Numbered from the stretch's first letter, positions 1-7,448 are shown. The stretch is DNA of 64,000 nucleotides from Saccharothrix sp. S26 (GCF_021390395.1 NZ_JAJUWT010000026.1:62001-126000); one strand, 5' to 3'. The notes: generated by a model from the sequence alone, not told the origin. Program-made: numbers and translations.

Positions 1-1
1 G

Positions 2-532
2 CCGGTCGCGCCGGAGAGCGTCACCGTGTACTACCAGGGCATCCACGACATGCAACGCGCCGTCCCGTACCCGCCGAACCTGCGGTACGTCGTCGGCAAC
101 GCCCGGGCGACCAGCCCCGACCAGAACCCGTCCGCGCGGTGGTCGTGCACCACGCAGTCGCCGTCCAGCCGGGACTTCATGAACTGCCCGGCGGGCACCA
201 AGCTGGAGACCTACCTCGACTTCCCGACCTGCTGGAACGGCCGGGACACCGACAGCGCCAACCACAAGGACCACATCGTGTTCTGGGCGGGCTCGTGCCC
301 GTCCACGCACCCCGTGGTCCTGCCCAGGCTGGAGTTCCTGATCACCTACCCCGTCAACGGCGGCGGGCTGTCGCTGGGTGGCACGGTGAACGGGGTGAAC
401 GTGACCAACGCGCCGGGGTACACCTTCCACGGTGACTTCATCAACGCGTGGGACCAGCCGGAACTGGAACGGCGGGTGCGGGACTGCGTGAACGCGGGCC
501 GCATCTGCGGCACCAACGGCAACCCGATCTAG
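2..532 (+). CDS. DUF1996 domain protein, C-terminal part
   Basis: The reading frame is open from the window edge, so the start and any signal peptide lie upstream. The visible part matches the end of the DUF1996 fold of secreted actinobacterial and fungal proteins: a YYQG segment, six cysteines, an FPTCWNG(R/K) block, a DHIVFW block and a YPVNGGGLSLGG block, then a CxNxGRxCGT tail. The family is extracellular, sometimes attached to carbohydrate-binding domains, and has no established enzymatic role. A strong hairpin follows directly after the stop. The family call is firm, the function is not. Confidence 0.85.
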   Translation, partial: PVAPESVTVYYQGIHDMQRAVPYPPNLRYVVGNARATSPDQNPSARWSCTTQSPSSRDFMNCPAGTKLETYLDFPTCWNGRDTDSANHKDHIVFWAGSCPSTHPVVLPRLEFLITYPVNGGGLSLGGTVNGVNVTNAPGYTFHGDFINAWDQPELERRVRDCVNAGRICGTNGNPI

Positions 533-540
533 GGCTGCGC

Positions 541-569
541 GGGCGGCGGGGGATCACTCCCCGCCGCCC
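541..569 (+). terminator. GC-rich hairpin after the DUF1996 gene
   Basis: A perfect 11-bp inverted repeat (GGGCGGCGGGG and its complement) with a 7-nt loop begins 9 bp after the stop codon. There is no clear U tract, as is common in actinomycetes. Confidence 0.7.
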
Positions 570-621
570 GTCCACTTCGGACCGGTGCACGACCGGGTTC
601 CCGGGTGGCAGGATCTGCGGG

Positions 622-1224
622 ATGGAGCCCAGGGGCCGCCTGCCGGTCACCCTCGCGGTACTGGTCGTGGTGGCGGTCGCCGTGTCGGCCATCCGGCCCA
701 AGAGCTACGGCACGTGGCTGCTGGAGGTCGCGCCGATCCTGATCGCGCTGCCGCTGCTGGCGTGGACCCGCCGCCGGTTCCCGCTGACCCGGCTCGCGTA
801 CTGGCTGATCTTCGGCCACGCCCTGGTGCTCGCGCTCGGCGGCCACTACACCTACGCCGAGGTGCCGTTCGGCGACCTGTGGACCGACCGGAACCACTAC
901 GACCGGTTCGCCCACTTCGTGCAGGGCTTCGTGCCCGCGGTGCTGGTGCGGGAAGTCTTGTTGCGGCGGACACCGCTGCGGCCGGGGCGGTGGACGTTCT
1001 TCCTCGTGTCGGCCACGTGCCTGGCGATCAGCGCCGGCTACGAGTTCGTGGAGTGGGCGGGCGCGGTGGTCGGCGGCGAGTCGGCGACGGACTTCCTCGG
1101 CACGCAAGGCGACGTCTGGGACACGCACTGGGACATGCTGCTCGCGCTGGTGGGTTCGGTGGTCGCGCAGTGGGCGCTCGGGCAGGCGCACGACCGGCAG
1201 CTCGCGGAATTGTCGGTGCCGTAG
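622..1224 (+). CDS. YjdF-like (DUF2238) integral membrane protein
   Basis: A 200-residue polytopic protein with about five to six hydrophobic segments. The central block GGHYTYAEVPFGDLW, followed by NHYDRFAHFVQGFVPA and, further on, GYEFVEWAGA and DxxGTQGDxWDTHWDM, is the signature of the DUF2238/YjdF membrane family. The acidic and histidine residues within membrane segments suggest metal or ligand handling, but no function is established. ATG 622 was chosen because the first membrane helix follows directly; the frame is open further upstream without membrane-like sequence. It is separated from the DUF1996 gene by a terminator and so is probably its own unit. Confidence 0.8.
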   Translation: MEPRGRLPVTLAVLVVVAVAVSAIRPKSYGTWLLEVAPILIALPLLAWTRRRFPLTRLAYWLIFGHALVLALGGHYTYAEVPFGDLWTDRNHYDRFAHFVQGFVPAVLVREVLLRRTPLRPGRWTFFLVSATCLAISAGYEFVEWAGAVVGGESATDFLGTQGDVWDTHWDMLLALVGSVVAQWALGQAHDRQLAELSVP

Positions 1225-1274
1225 GGCAAGCTGCACCCGACGGATCTTGTGCAAGTCGTGGAGGTAGGTAGGCG

Positions 1275-1952
1275 ATGGCGAAGGCGAAGCAGAGCTCGTT
1301 GTCCCCGCAGGACATCGACCACCTGCGCGCGGAGTTGGCCGCGGGCCGCCCGCCCGCGGTCTGGTTCACCTCCGCCGCGGTGGGGGTGGAGGCCGGGCGG
1401 TCGGGGAAGGTGATGGCGTTCAGCGAGCCGGCGGAGGGTGACTTCATCCAGGTGCGGCCGACGGGGGAGAAGGACGACCTGTCGTTCTCGCCGGGCGAGC
1501 TGACCCTGGAGAAGCCCGCTCCGCGCAAACGGACGCCCGCGGCCGCTCCGGCGGCCAAGCCGGAGGCCCCGGCTCCCGTGGAGCACATCTACACGCCGGC
1601 CCCTGCGCCCGCGCCCCCGAAGCCGAAGCCCGCGCCGGCGCCGGCCGCACCCGCGGAACGCCGACCTGCCGCGCGCAAGCAGGCGAAGCCGGCGGAGGTG
1701 ACCGTGACGCTGACGTCGACCGCGGACGGCGAGTGGACGGTCGACGTGCAGTGGGGGGCGAAGCGGACGCTGAAGGCCGCGCCGGTGCCCGCTTCGGCGG
1801 TGTCCCAAGCCGCCAAACTGCTGCCCGCGGAGGTCGACGAGGCGGTCGAGAGCGTCCTCAGCGCCGCCCGCGAACGCCACCTCGCCCGGGTGGAGCAACT
1901 GCGCGCGGAGCTGGAGGCGGCGCAGCGGGCGTTGGACGAGCTGACCGGCTGA
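1275..1952 (+). CDS. DUF6319-type protein, full-length form
   Basis: A 225-residue soluble protein in three parts. Residues 1-80 are a compact conserved domain (LSPQDIDHLRAELAAGRPP, then FIQVRP and LSFSPGEL). Residues 80-140 are a low-complexity Ala/Pro/Lys linker. Residues 140-225 form a basic beta-rich segment (VTVTLTSTADGEWTVDV) ending in a coiled-coil-like helix. The C-terminal third is clearly paralogous to the protein at 57099-57572. The Lys/Pro linker makes IF-2-like or histone-like annotations common, but nothing shows such a role. Start ATG 1275 has a GGAGG-like site shortly upstream (gtggaggtaggtaggcg). It shares its strand with the Cys-rich peptide gene 146 bp downstream. Confidence 0.7.
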   Translation: MAKAKQSSLSPQDIDHLRAELAAGRPPAVWFTSAAVGVEAGRSGKVMAFSEPAEGDFIQVRPTGEKDDLSFSPGELTLEKPAPRKRTPAAAPAAKPEAPAPVEHIYTPAPAPAPPKPKPAPAPAAPAERRPAARKQAKPAEVTVTLTSTADGEWTVDVQWGAKRTLKAAPVPASAVSQAAKLLPAEVDEAVESVLSAARERHLARVEQLRAELEAAQRALDELTG

Positions 1953-2098
1953 CCTGGCAAGAACACGTATTGCAACGAGTTGATGATTGCCGTTCCGCGA
2001 TCGGGTGAGGGTACTTCCCCTGGCCGGCGGTAGGGGCGGACCGTGGGGTCGAAATACCTTCGGTCGCACGAAGTCCCTCGACGCCGCGGAGGCACAAG

Positions 2099-2200
2099 AT
2101 GGTTGTTGAGATCACGACGGTCGAGCAGGCCCAACTCGGCAGCTGCGGCTGCTGCACCGGCTGCACGGGCCCGGGCTGCGGGTGTTGCTCGAGCTGCTAG
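2099..2200 (+). CDS. 33-residue Cys-rich peptide with two CGCCxxC modules
   Basis: A small gene with a textbook ribosome binding site: GGAGG at 2088-2092, six bases before the ATG. Residues 1-15 are a short acidic, Cys-free leader (MVVEITTVEQAQLGS). Residues 16-33 contain eight cysteines arranged as two copies of CGCCxxC (Cys16, 18, 19, 22 and Cys27, 29, 30, 33) joined by TGPG, with no other large residues. A GC-rich hairpin follows 30 bp after the stop. The composition suggests either a minimal metallothionein-like thiol peptide or the precursor of a modified peptide. No maturation enzyme or transporter gene is adjacent, which favours metal or redox binding. I do not recognise the family. 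Confidence 0.6.
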   Translation: MVVEITTVEQAQLGSCGCCTGCTGPGCGCCSSC

Positions 2201-2229
2201 CCGACCGCTCCACCTGACAACACCACACC

Positions 2230-2258
2230 GGCCCCGGCCGCCCCAGCGCGCCGGGGCC
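2230..2258 (+). terminator. Hairpin after the Cys-rich peptide gene
   Basis: An 8-bp perfect inverted repeat (GGCCCCGG / CCGGGGCC) with a 13-nt loop, 30 bp downstream of the peptide stop codon. It is consistent with a monocistronic transcript ending here. Confidence 0.5.
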
Positions 2259-2402
2259 CGGAACCCACCACCCGGGCCCCAAAACACCGCCCCGAGCCGG
2301 GTTCCCACCCCACCTCACCTTCGCAATCCACCCGTTCGCGACACCGGCCCAGGCCACACAACAACTCGCCGCCCGATGCCGGCACCCACCGAGGGCCGCC
2401 AA

Positions 2403-2441
2403 GTGCACGCACACACGCAGACACGCGCGCGCATGCACACA
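2403..2441. other. Alternating purine-pyrimidine tract
   Basis: About 39 bp of almost unbroken purine/pyrimidine alternation (GTGCACGCACACACGCA, one break, then ACACGCGCGCGCATGCACAC). Such tracts can adopt left-handed DNA under negative supercoiling. Whether this one does is not shown by the sequence. Confidence 0.45.
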
Positions 2442-2578
2442 CCCCATCGCCGCTGCGGCCACTCATCCGCACCAATCCCCGCCACCGGACCGGCCCCACA
2501 CCGTGCGCGTTGGCGCGCAAAGTCTTCGACCCCTGCTGGCACCCTCCGCTCTCTCGCGGCTCGGCCGAGCGCCGTGTC

Positions 2579-2605
2579 CCGGCCGCCAAGCGGCTTGGCG
2601 GCCGG
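2579..2605. terminator. Perfect 12-bp hairpin in the gene-free block
   Basis: CCGGCCGCCAAG, a 3-nt CGG loop, and the exact complement CTTGGCGGCCGG. It could end transcription from either side. It marks the point where the strand composition changes. Confidence 0.5.
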
Positions 2606-2646
2606 ACGATTCGCCGTAGCGGCCGGACGATTCGGCGTAGCGGCTT
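2605..2646 (+). repeat. Tandem 21-bp repeat, two copies
   Basis: Two head-to-tail copies of a 21-bp unit beginning GGCCGGACGATTCG and ending GTAGC. They differ at one position (C or G after ATTCG). They lie immediately after the 12-bp hairpin. Confidence 0.6.
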
Positions 2647-2716
2647 TGGCTCGCCTCTTCGCTCGGCGTAACGGCTCTGGCCCGCATCCTGGCTCGGCGC
2701 GGTGGCTTGGCGCAGC

Positions 2717-2804
2717 GGCTGGGTGTGGCGGTCGGGCTTGGTGGCTGGGTGCGGCGGTCGGGTGTGGCGTTTCGCTCGGCGGCTGGGTGCGGCGGTCGGG
2801 TGTG
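2717..2804 (+). repeat. Three degenerate 24-bp G-rich repeats
   Basis: Copies at 2717-2740, 2743-2766 and 2781-2804 follow GGCTGGGTG(T/C)GGCGGTCGGG plus four bases. Shorter relatives (GGTGGCTGG) continue to about 2850. The G runs on one strand could favour G-quadruplex structures. Confidence 0.55.
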
Positions 2805-3140
2805 CCGGTTGGATCGGTGGCTGGATCGGTGGCTGGGCGTGGTGGCTCGGGCCCGCGGCGCAAGCCGGCCGATCTGGTGCCGCGTTCGCCTTGTGCGCCA
2901 TGGCATTCCAGTGGGCTGGCCCGCATCCCGTTGGTCCGCGATCCCGGCCACCGGCTCACCTGTGGTCGATCGTGGTTGTGGTCGGTTGCGGTTGGCGGTC
3001 GGCGGTGGTTGCGGGGGGCTGCTCGTTTTAACCGAGTGGCCGTAACAGTGTTTCCGTACATTGTCGGGGCATGATCACCCGATCGTGTTCGAGGTTCGGC
3101 GGGCAGAGGTGGGCTGACCTGCGTGAACGGCGAACAGCGG

Positions 3141-4685
3141 TCACGGGGGGCAGACGGTGCCGCTGGACGGGACCTTGGCGTTCACCAAGAACTCCTCCGC
3201 CGCCTTCGTCGCGCACGCCGACTGGCCGAGAGCGCCGTGACCGCCCCCCTGCCACCCCACCACGACCCCGGCCGGCAGGACCTGGGCGGCACGTTCGCTG
3301 CCCTCCCGCGGCGTCACGGGGTCGGTGGCCGTGGTCAGGACGAGGATCGGGGGTGCGCCCACCAGCCTCGGCACCTTGACCTGCTGCGGCACGGGGAAGG
3401 GGCCGCAGGACAGCAGCTCGCGGGCGAAGTGGGCGCCGAACAGCGGTTGCTTGGTCCGCCAGTCCGCGGTCAGGCCGGCCACTCGTTCGGGTGGAACGCG
3501 GGTCGTCGTGTCGTTGCAGCCCGTGATGATCCTGGCGTCGATGCGCGGCGGGTCGTCGTCCTGCTCCAGCAGCAACGGCCCGACGAACGCGCTCAGCTTG
3601 GACCCGTCCCCGCCTTCCGCCGCCACGATCGCCTCCGCCAGCGCACCCCACCGCGACCGGTCCGCCAGGCCGGCCAGCACCGCCTGCGTGGCGGTCCCCG
3701 GCGTGAGGTCGAAGTCACCGCCCCGCAACGGCCGGTCGCGCAACGACTCCAGCAACGCCTTGAACCGATCCGTCGCACCGGCACCCAACGGGCACCCGCG
3801 GATCACGCAGTCCTTCTGGAACGCCGAGAACGTCTCCTCCGCCGCCACCGCCCGCGTCTGCGCCACCACCGTCGCGTCCAGCGTCGGGTCCGGCGCGCCG
3901 TCGAACACCATCCGCCCGATCCGGTCCGGGAACCGCGACGCGTACAGCGTCAGCACCCGCGACCCCTCGCCGTAGCCGATCGCGTTCAGGTGCGGCACGT
4001 GCAGCGCCTCGCGCAACTGCTCCAGGTCCGCCGACGCCCGCCACGAGTCCACCGCGGGCAGCCGGTTCTCCATGTCGAGCACGCACTCGCGGCTCGCCAG
4101 CGCGTACGCGTCGACCAGATCCTCGTGCGACTCCGCGCCCGGATCGGCCTCCACGATCCCCTGGCGCGCCGCGTCCGGCACGCACTGCACCGGGTCCGAC
4201 CCACCGGTGCCCCGCCGGTCCACCCCGATCACGGTGAACGCGCTCAGCACCGAGGCGGGCAGGCTCGCCGCCAGCCGCGCCGCCTTCACCGTCCCCGGCT
4301 CGCCACCGGCCTCGCCGACCACCACCAGCGGGCTGCCGCCGGTGCCGACGCGCAGCAGCGACATGCCCAGGCTGCCCCGCCCGGGACGGCTCGGCATGTC
4401 CAGCCGCACGGTGAGCCGCGCGCACTCGTACTCCCACGTGCCCGCCGGGGCCGAGTCACCCATCCGCGCCCGCGTCGCGTCCGTGCACGGCGACCAGGCC
4501 AGCCCCGGGGCCTCGTAGTTCTCCAGCGGCGGGATCTCGCGCGGGCCGGGCGGGACGGCGGCGGTCGAGGGTTCGTCACCGTCACCGTGCACGGCGATCA
4601 CCGGCCGGGTCGACGGACCCGCGCTGCACGCGGCCAGCGCGCTCAGGGCCACCAGCATCCAAGTGGCGTGACGCCGACGCGGCAC
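3141..4685 (-). CDS. TAP-like alpha/beta-hydrolase lipoprotein lacking the nucleophile Ser
   Basis: A 514-residue member of the SlpD/SlpE/TAP aminopeptidase-like secreted hydrolases. The N-terminus has a basic start, a hydrophobic stretch and a lipobox (LSALAAC), so it is probably a lipoprotein. The fold landmarks are present: DRRGTGGSDP, the acid-loop ATDPVTP and the C-terminal GGHGALG histidine with the CA/CPP disulphide region. The nucleophile elbow reads GYGEGS where the family has GYSYG(T/S), so residue 239 is Gly instead of the catalytic Ser (codon GGC at 3971-3969). GTG 4685 is preferred over 4709 because AGGGG lies six bases upstream. It may be a binding or degenerate paralogue. Confidence 0.8.
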   Translation of the reverse strand: MPRRRHATWMLVALSALAACSAGPSTRPVIAVHGDGDEPSTAAVPPGPREIPPLENYEAPGLAWSPCTDATRARMGDSAPAGTWEYECARLTVRLDMPSRPGRGSLGMSLLRVGTGGSPLVVVGEAGGEPGTVKAARLAASLPASVLSAFTVIGVDRRGTGGSDPVQCVPDAARQGIVEADPGAESHEDLVDAYALASRECVLDMENRLPAVDSWRASADLEQLREALHVPHLNAIGYGEGSRVLTLYASRFPDRIGRMVFDGAPDPTLDATVVAQTRAVAAEETFSAFQKDCVIRGCPLGAGATDRFKALLESLRDRPLRGGDFDLTPGTATQAVLAGLADRSRWGALAEAIVAAEGGDGSKLSAFVGPLLLEQDDDPPRIDARIITGCNDTTTRVPPERVAGLTADWRTKQPLFGAHFARELLSCGPFPVPQQVKVPRLVGAPPILVLTTATDPVTPREGSERAAQVLPAGVVVGWQGGGHGALGQSACATKAAEEFLVNAKVPSSGTVCPP

Positions 4686-4793
4686 AGCGGTCCCCTCGCT
4701 CTCTCCCACGGCGTCGGGTTGCCCGTGGGTCCGTGCAGAGCCTCACACAGTCCAGGTGAGACTTCGGTGAGCGGGCTGGGGGAGGATGTCGCC

Positions 4794-5705
4794 ATGGTCA
4801 CGGTGCACGTCGAAGGCCTCCCGGAGCGCAAGCTGCGCGGCTCCGGTCCGCTCACGCTCGCCGCCAGGGCGTTCGGCGCGATCCCGCCGCCCGCCCTGGT
4901 GCTGCTGGGCGTGGTCAGCGTCCAGATCGGCGCGGCGGTGGCCAAGCAGCTGTTCACCCTGGCGGGCGCGACGGGCACGGTCACGCTGCGGCTCGTGCTG
5001 GCCGCCGTGATCCTGCTGCTGGTGTGGCGCCCGTCGCTGCGGCTGGACCGGCGCACGTACGCGGTGATCGTCGGCTACGGCCTGGTGCTCGGCGCGATGA
5101 ACCTGAGCTTCTACCAGGCGATCAAGCACATCCCGCTGGGCGCGGCGGTCACCATCGAGTTCCTGGGGCCGCTGGCGGTGGCCGTGGTGGGGTCGCGGCG
5201 CTGGCTGGACGGGGTGTGGGCGCTGCTCGCGGCGGCCGGCGTGCTGCTGCTGACCAGGGTCGACGGGGGCCTGTCGCTGACGGGCGTGCTGTTCGCGGCG
5301 GGCGCGGGCGCGTGCTGGGCCGGGTACATCCTGCTGACCGCGGCGCTGGGCAACCGCACGTCCGACGGCAAGGGCCTGGCGCTGGCGATGGCGGTGGGCG
5401 CGCTGCTGGCGCTGCCGTTCGGCGTCGCCGAGGCGGGCACGATGCTGCTCGACCCGGTGGTGCTCGTCGCGGGCGCGGCGGTGGCGCTGCTGTCGTCGGT
5501 GATCCCGTACTCGCTGGAGCTGGAGGCGTTGCGCAAGATCCCGCCGCGCGTGTTCGGCATCCTGATGAGCCTGGAGCCCGCGGTGGCGGCGCTGGCCGGG
5601 CTGGTGGTGCTGCACGAGGCGCTGCACCCGGCGCAGTGGCTGGCGGTGTTCTGCGTGGTGCTCGCGTCGGTCGGGGCGACCCGGACCGCGAGACCGGAGG
5701 TGTGA
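4794..5705 (+). CDS. EamA-family (RhtA-like) exporter
   Basis: A 303-residue membrane protein with ten predicted helices in two EamA repeats (roughly residues 30-150 and 165-295). The motifs LSFYQAIKHIPLGAAVTIEFLGPL and SVIPYSLELEALRKIPPRVFGILMSLEPAVAAL are those of the threonine/homoserine exporter RhtA branch. Such proteins export amino acids or metabolites in exchange for protons. Start ATG 4794 has GGAGG eight bases upstream. Its stop overlaps the GTG of the small DUF1801-like remnant. Confidence 0.9.
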   Translation: MVTVHVEGLPERKLRGSGPLTLAARAFGAIPPPALVLLGVVSVQIGAAVAKQLFTLAGATGTVTLRLVLAAVILLLVWRPSLRLDRRTYAVIVGYGLVLGAMNLSFYQAIKHIPLGAAVTIEFLGPLAVAVVGSRRWLDGVWALLAAAGVLLLTRVDGGLSLTGVLFAAGAGACWAGYILLTAALGNRTSDGKGLALAMAVGALLALPFGVAEAGTMLLDPVVLVAGAAVALLSSVIPYSLELEALRKIPPRVFGILMSLEPAVAALAGLVVLHEALHPAQWLAVFCVVLASVGATRTARPEV

Positions 5706-5872
5706 GCGGTCAGCCGCTCGGGTACGTGTCGCTCGCGTCGCAGAAGAACCACACCTCGCTCTACGTGCGGTTCCGGCGGCTCGACGACCTGCCGCTCGAC
5801 GTGATCGGACGTGAAGTCGCACGTCAGGGCGTGGCCGAGTTCGTGGCGAAGGTCCGCGCCGCTCAGGCTTGA
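5702..5872 (+). pseudogene. Truncated, internally deleted DUF1801 remnant
   Basis: The 56-residue frame starts at a GTG overlapping the exporter stop. It reads as two conserved DUF1801 blocks joined directly: PLGYVSLASQKNHTSLYV and then RFRRLDDLPLDVIGREVA followed by a VAEFV segment. In complete DUF1801 proteins these blocks are separated by about 40 residues and preceded by about 50 more. It therefore looks like a remnant with an N-terminal loss and an in-frame internal deletion. It could still be translated by coupling to the upstream gene. The tail overlaps the convergent gene by 10 bp. Confidence 0.55.
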
Positions 5873-6321
5873 AGCCGGGCGGTCGGCTCGGGTGTCGGTT
5901 CCTCGACGCCGAGCCTGCCGTCGACGAGCGCGCCGCCGCGCTCCTCGAAGATCGTCGCGTAGGCCGCCGAGTACTTGCGGTACACGGCCAGCGCGTCGCC
6001 GTCCGCCGCGGCCACGTCGGCGCGGAACTCGTCGCGCAGCCGCCGCATGGTGTTGACGTCGCCGCGCCGCTTGATGCTGTGCAGGTAGGGCTTGAACGTC
6101 ACGTTCAGGCCGCCGACCACGGCCGCGGCGAGCAGCAGCACCTTGCCCAGCGCCGTCTCCGACGAGGTGAAGCCCACCGCCAGCACGGCGGGCACCAGGA
6201 TCAGCACGACGGTGTAGCACAGCCCGGTCGTCCGGTGCACGACCCGCCACGTCGACAACCGCCGGCAGTCGTGTTGCATCCGGTCGTCCAGTTCCCGGAT
6301 GAGCGCGTCCACATCAGCCAC
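5863..6321 (-). CDS. Two-TM membrane protein, DUF4231/SLATT-like
   Basis: A 152-residue protein with an N-terminal amphipathic region, two adjacent membrane helices (residues about 33-53 and 60-80) and a C-terminal soluble helical part containing FKPYLHSIKRRGDVNTMRRLRDEF and YRKYSAAYATIFEERGG. The two-TM plus helical tail layout resembles DUF4231/SLATT proteins, which in some bacteria are pore-forming effectors beside nucleotide-signalling genes; no such partner is seen here. The GTG start at 6321 follows the ligase stop by 27 bp on the same strand. Function unknown. Confidence 0.55.
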   Translation of the reverse strand: MADVDALIRELDDRMQHDCRRLSTWRVVHRTTGLCYTVVLILVPAVLAVGFTSSETALGKVLLLAAAVVGGLNVTFKPYLHSIKRRGDVNTMRRLRDEFRADVAAADGDALAVYRKYSAAYATIFEERGGALVDGRLGVEEPTPEPTARLQA

Positions 6322-6348
6322 GGGCCATGACGGTACTCACCCGAGCGG

Positions 6349-7422
6349 TCACGCGGGGCGCACTTCGCCGCGCAGCACCGATTCCACGTCGTACCGCGCG
6401 GGCTGGTCGAGCTGGTCGTAGCGGCACGACGCCGGGTCGCGGTCGGGCCGCCAGCGGCGGAACTGGCCGTTGTGCCGCAGCCGGGCCGGCGCCGCGCCCT
6501 CGGTCTGCGAGTACGCGATCTCCAGCACGCGCTCGGGCCGCAACGGCACCCAGTCGGCGTGCTTGCCGCGCCACCGGTTGATCTCGCCGGGCAGGCGGCG
6601 GCCGTCCGGCTCCACCAGCCACGGGTGCTCGCCGGTGGTGATCAGGTCCTTGAACTCCTCGGCCAACGCGCGCCGCTCGGCCGCCTTGAACGAGCCGACC
6701 ACGCCGACGTGGTGCAGCACGCCCGCGTCGTCGTGCAGGCCCAGCAGCAGCGAGCCGACCGCCGTGCCCGGCTCGGTGTCCTTGTGCCAGCGCAGCCCGG
6801 CCACCACGCACTCGGCGGTGCGCGCGTGCTTGACCTTGATCATCGTGCGCTTGCCGGGCGTGTACTCACCGCCGGCGGGCTTGCCGATGACCCCGTCCAG
6901 GCCCGCGCCCTCGAACAGCTCGAACCACTGCGCGGCCAGGTCGCCGTCGGTGGTCGCGGGCGTGAGGTAGAGGCCGTCGCCGGGCGTGACCAGGCCCTCC
7001 AACGTGGACCGGCGTTCGGTGCACGGCCGGTCGAGCAGCAGGTCGTCACCCACGGCGAGCACGTCGAACGCCACGAAGCTGGCGGGCGTCTGCTCCGCCA
7101 GCAGCCGCACGCGGCTCTCCGCCGGGTGGATGCGCTCGGACAGCGCGTCGAAGTCCAGCTTGTCGTCCTTGGCCACGACCAGCTCGCCGTCGACCACGAC
7201 CCGGGGCGGCAGGGTGCGCTTGAGCGCGGACTCGGCCTCCGGGAAGTACCGGTTGAGCGGCTTGCCGCTGCGCGACTGCAGGTACACCTCGTCGCCGTCG
7301 CGGAACACCAGGCAGCGGTAGCCGTCCCACTTCGGCTCGAACACCAGGTCCGCGCCGGTCGGGATCCGGTCCACCGAGTTGGCCAGCATCGGCTGCACGG
7401 GAGGGGTCAACGGGAGCGCCAC
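6349..7422 (-). CDS. ligC: ATP-dependent DNA ligase (LigC-type)
   Basis: A 357-residue stand-alone ATP-dependent DNA ligase. Motif I, with the adenylated lysine, is EPKWDGYR (about residue 31). Motif III is FVAFDVLAV, motif IV is LDGVIGKP and motif V is MIKVKHARTAECVV, followed by the OB-fold region with VGSLLLGLHD and the C-terminal RxRH/GQF(R/L)RWRPD signature. It lacks the nuclease and polymerase domains of LigD, which matches the actinobacterial LigC branch used in alternative end joining and repair. No Ku gene is visible nearby. Start is GTG 7422. A role as backup repair ligase is inferred from the family. Confidence 0.9.
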   Translation of the reverse strand: MALPLTPPVQPMLANSVDRIPTGADLVFEPKWDGYRCLVFRDGDEVYLQSRSGKPLNRYFPEAESALKRTLPPRVVVDGELVVAKDDKLDFDALSERIHPAESRVRLLAEQTPASFVAFDVLAVGDDLLLDRPCTERRSTLEGLVTPGDGLYLTPATTDGDLAAQWFELFEGAGLDGVIGKPAGGEYTPGKRTMIKVKHARTAECVVAGLRWHKDTEPGTAVGSLLLGLHDDAGVLHHVGVVGSFKAAERRALAEEFKDLITTGEHPWLVEPDGRRLPGEINRWRGKHADWVPLRPERVLEIAYSQTEGAAPARLRHNGQFRRWRPDRDPASCRYDQLDQPARYDVESVLRGEVRPA

Positions 7423-7448
7423 CCGGCCATCCTGCCTGGTGAACCGGC

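Larger units (their letters stand above)
2259..3140. other. Gene-free block with strand-composition switch
   Basis: No reading frame here has protein-like composition or a convincing start. On the + strand, 2210-2520 is rich in C and A (runs such as CACCACCC), whereas about 2640-3030 is rich in G and T (GGCTGGGTG, GGCGGTCGGG). The switch lies around a perfect hairpin at 2579-2605. Degenerate tandem repeats and an alternating purine-pyrimidine tract are annotated separately. The 3' 100 bp, which contain a lower-GC stretch (gtttccgtacattgtcggggcatgatcacc), show no clear gene. Confidence 0.6.

Noticed and set aside
2011-2016. A -10 box (GTACTT) with TTGCCG 18 bp upstream before the Cys-rich peptide gene
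   Set aside because: Match to the consensus is weak and such matches are frequent; not reported as a promoter.
2099-2200. Thiopeptide or lanthipeptide cluster around the Cys-rich peptide
   Set aside because: No cyclodehydratase, dehydratase, radical SAM, protease or transporter gene lies within 10 kb on either side.
2043-3074. A 343-codon + strand frame and several long - strand frames across the gene-free block
   Set aside because: Composition is repetitive Arg/Ala/Pro/Gly with no recognisable fold, no ribosome binding site, and the frame runs through the Cys-rich gene in another phase. High GC makes long random frames likely.
3123-4700. Long + strand frame preceding the EamA transporter
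   Set aside because: It is the antisense shadow of the TAP-like hydrolase; only the part from ATG 4794 has membrane-protein character.
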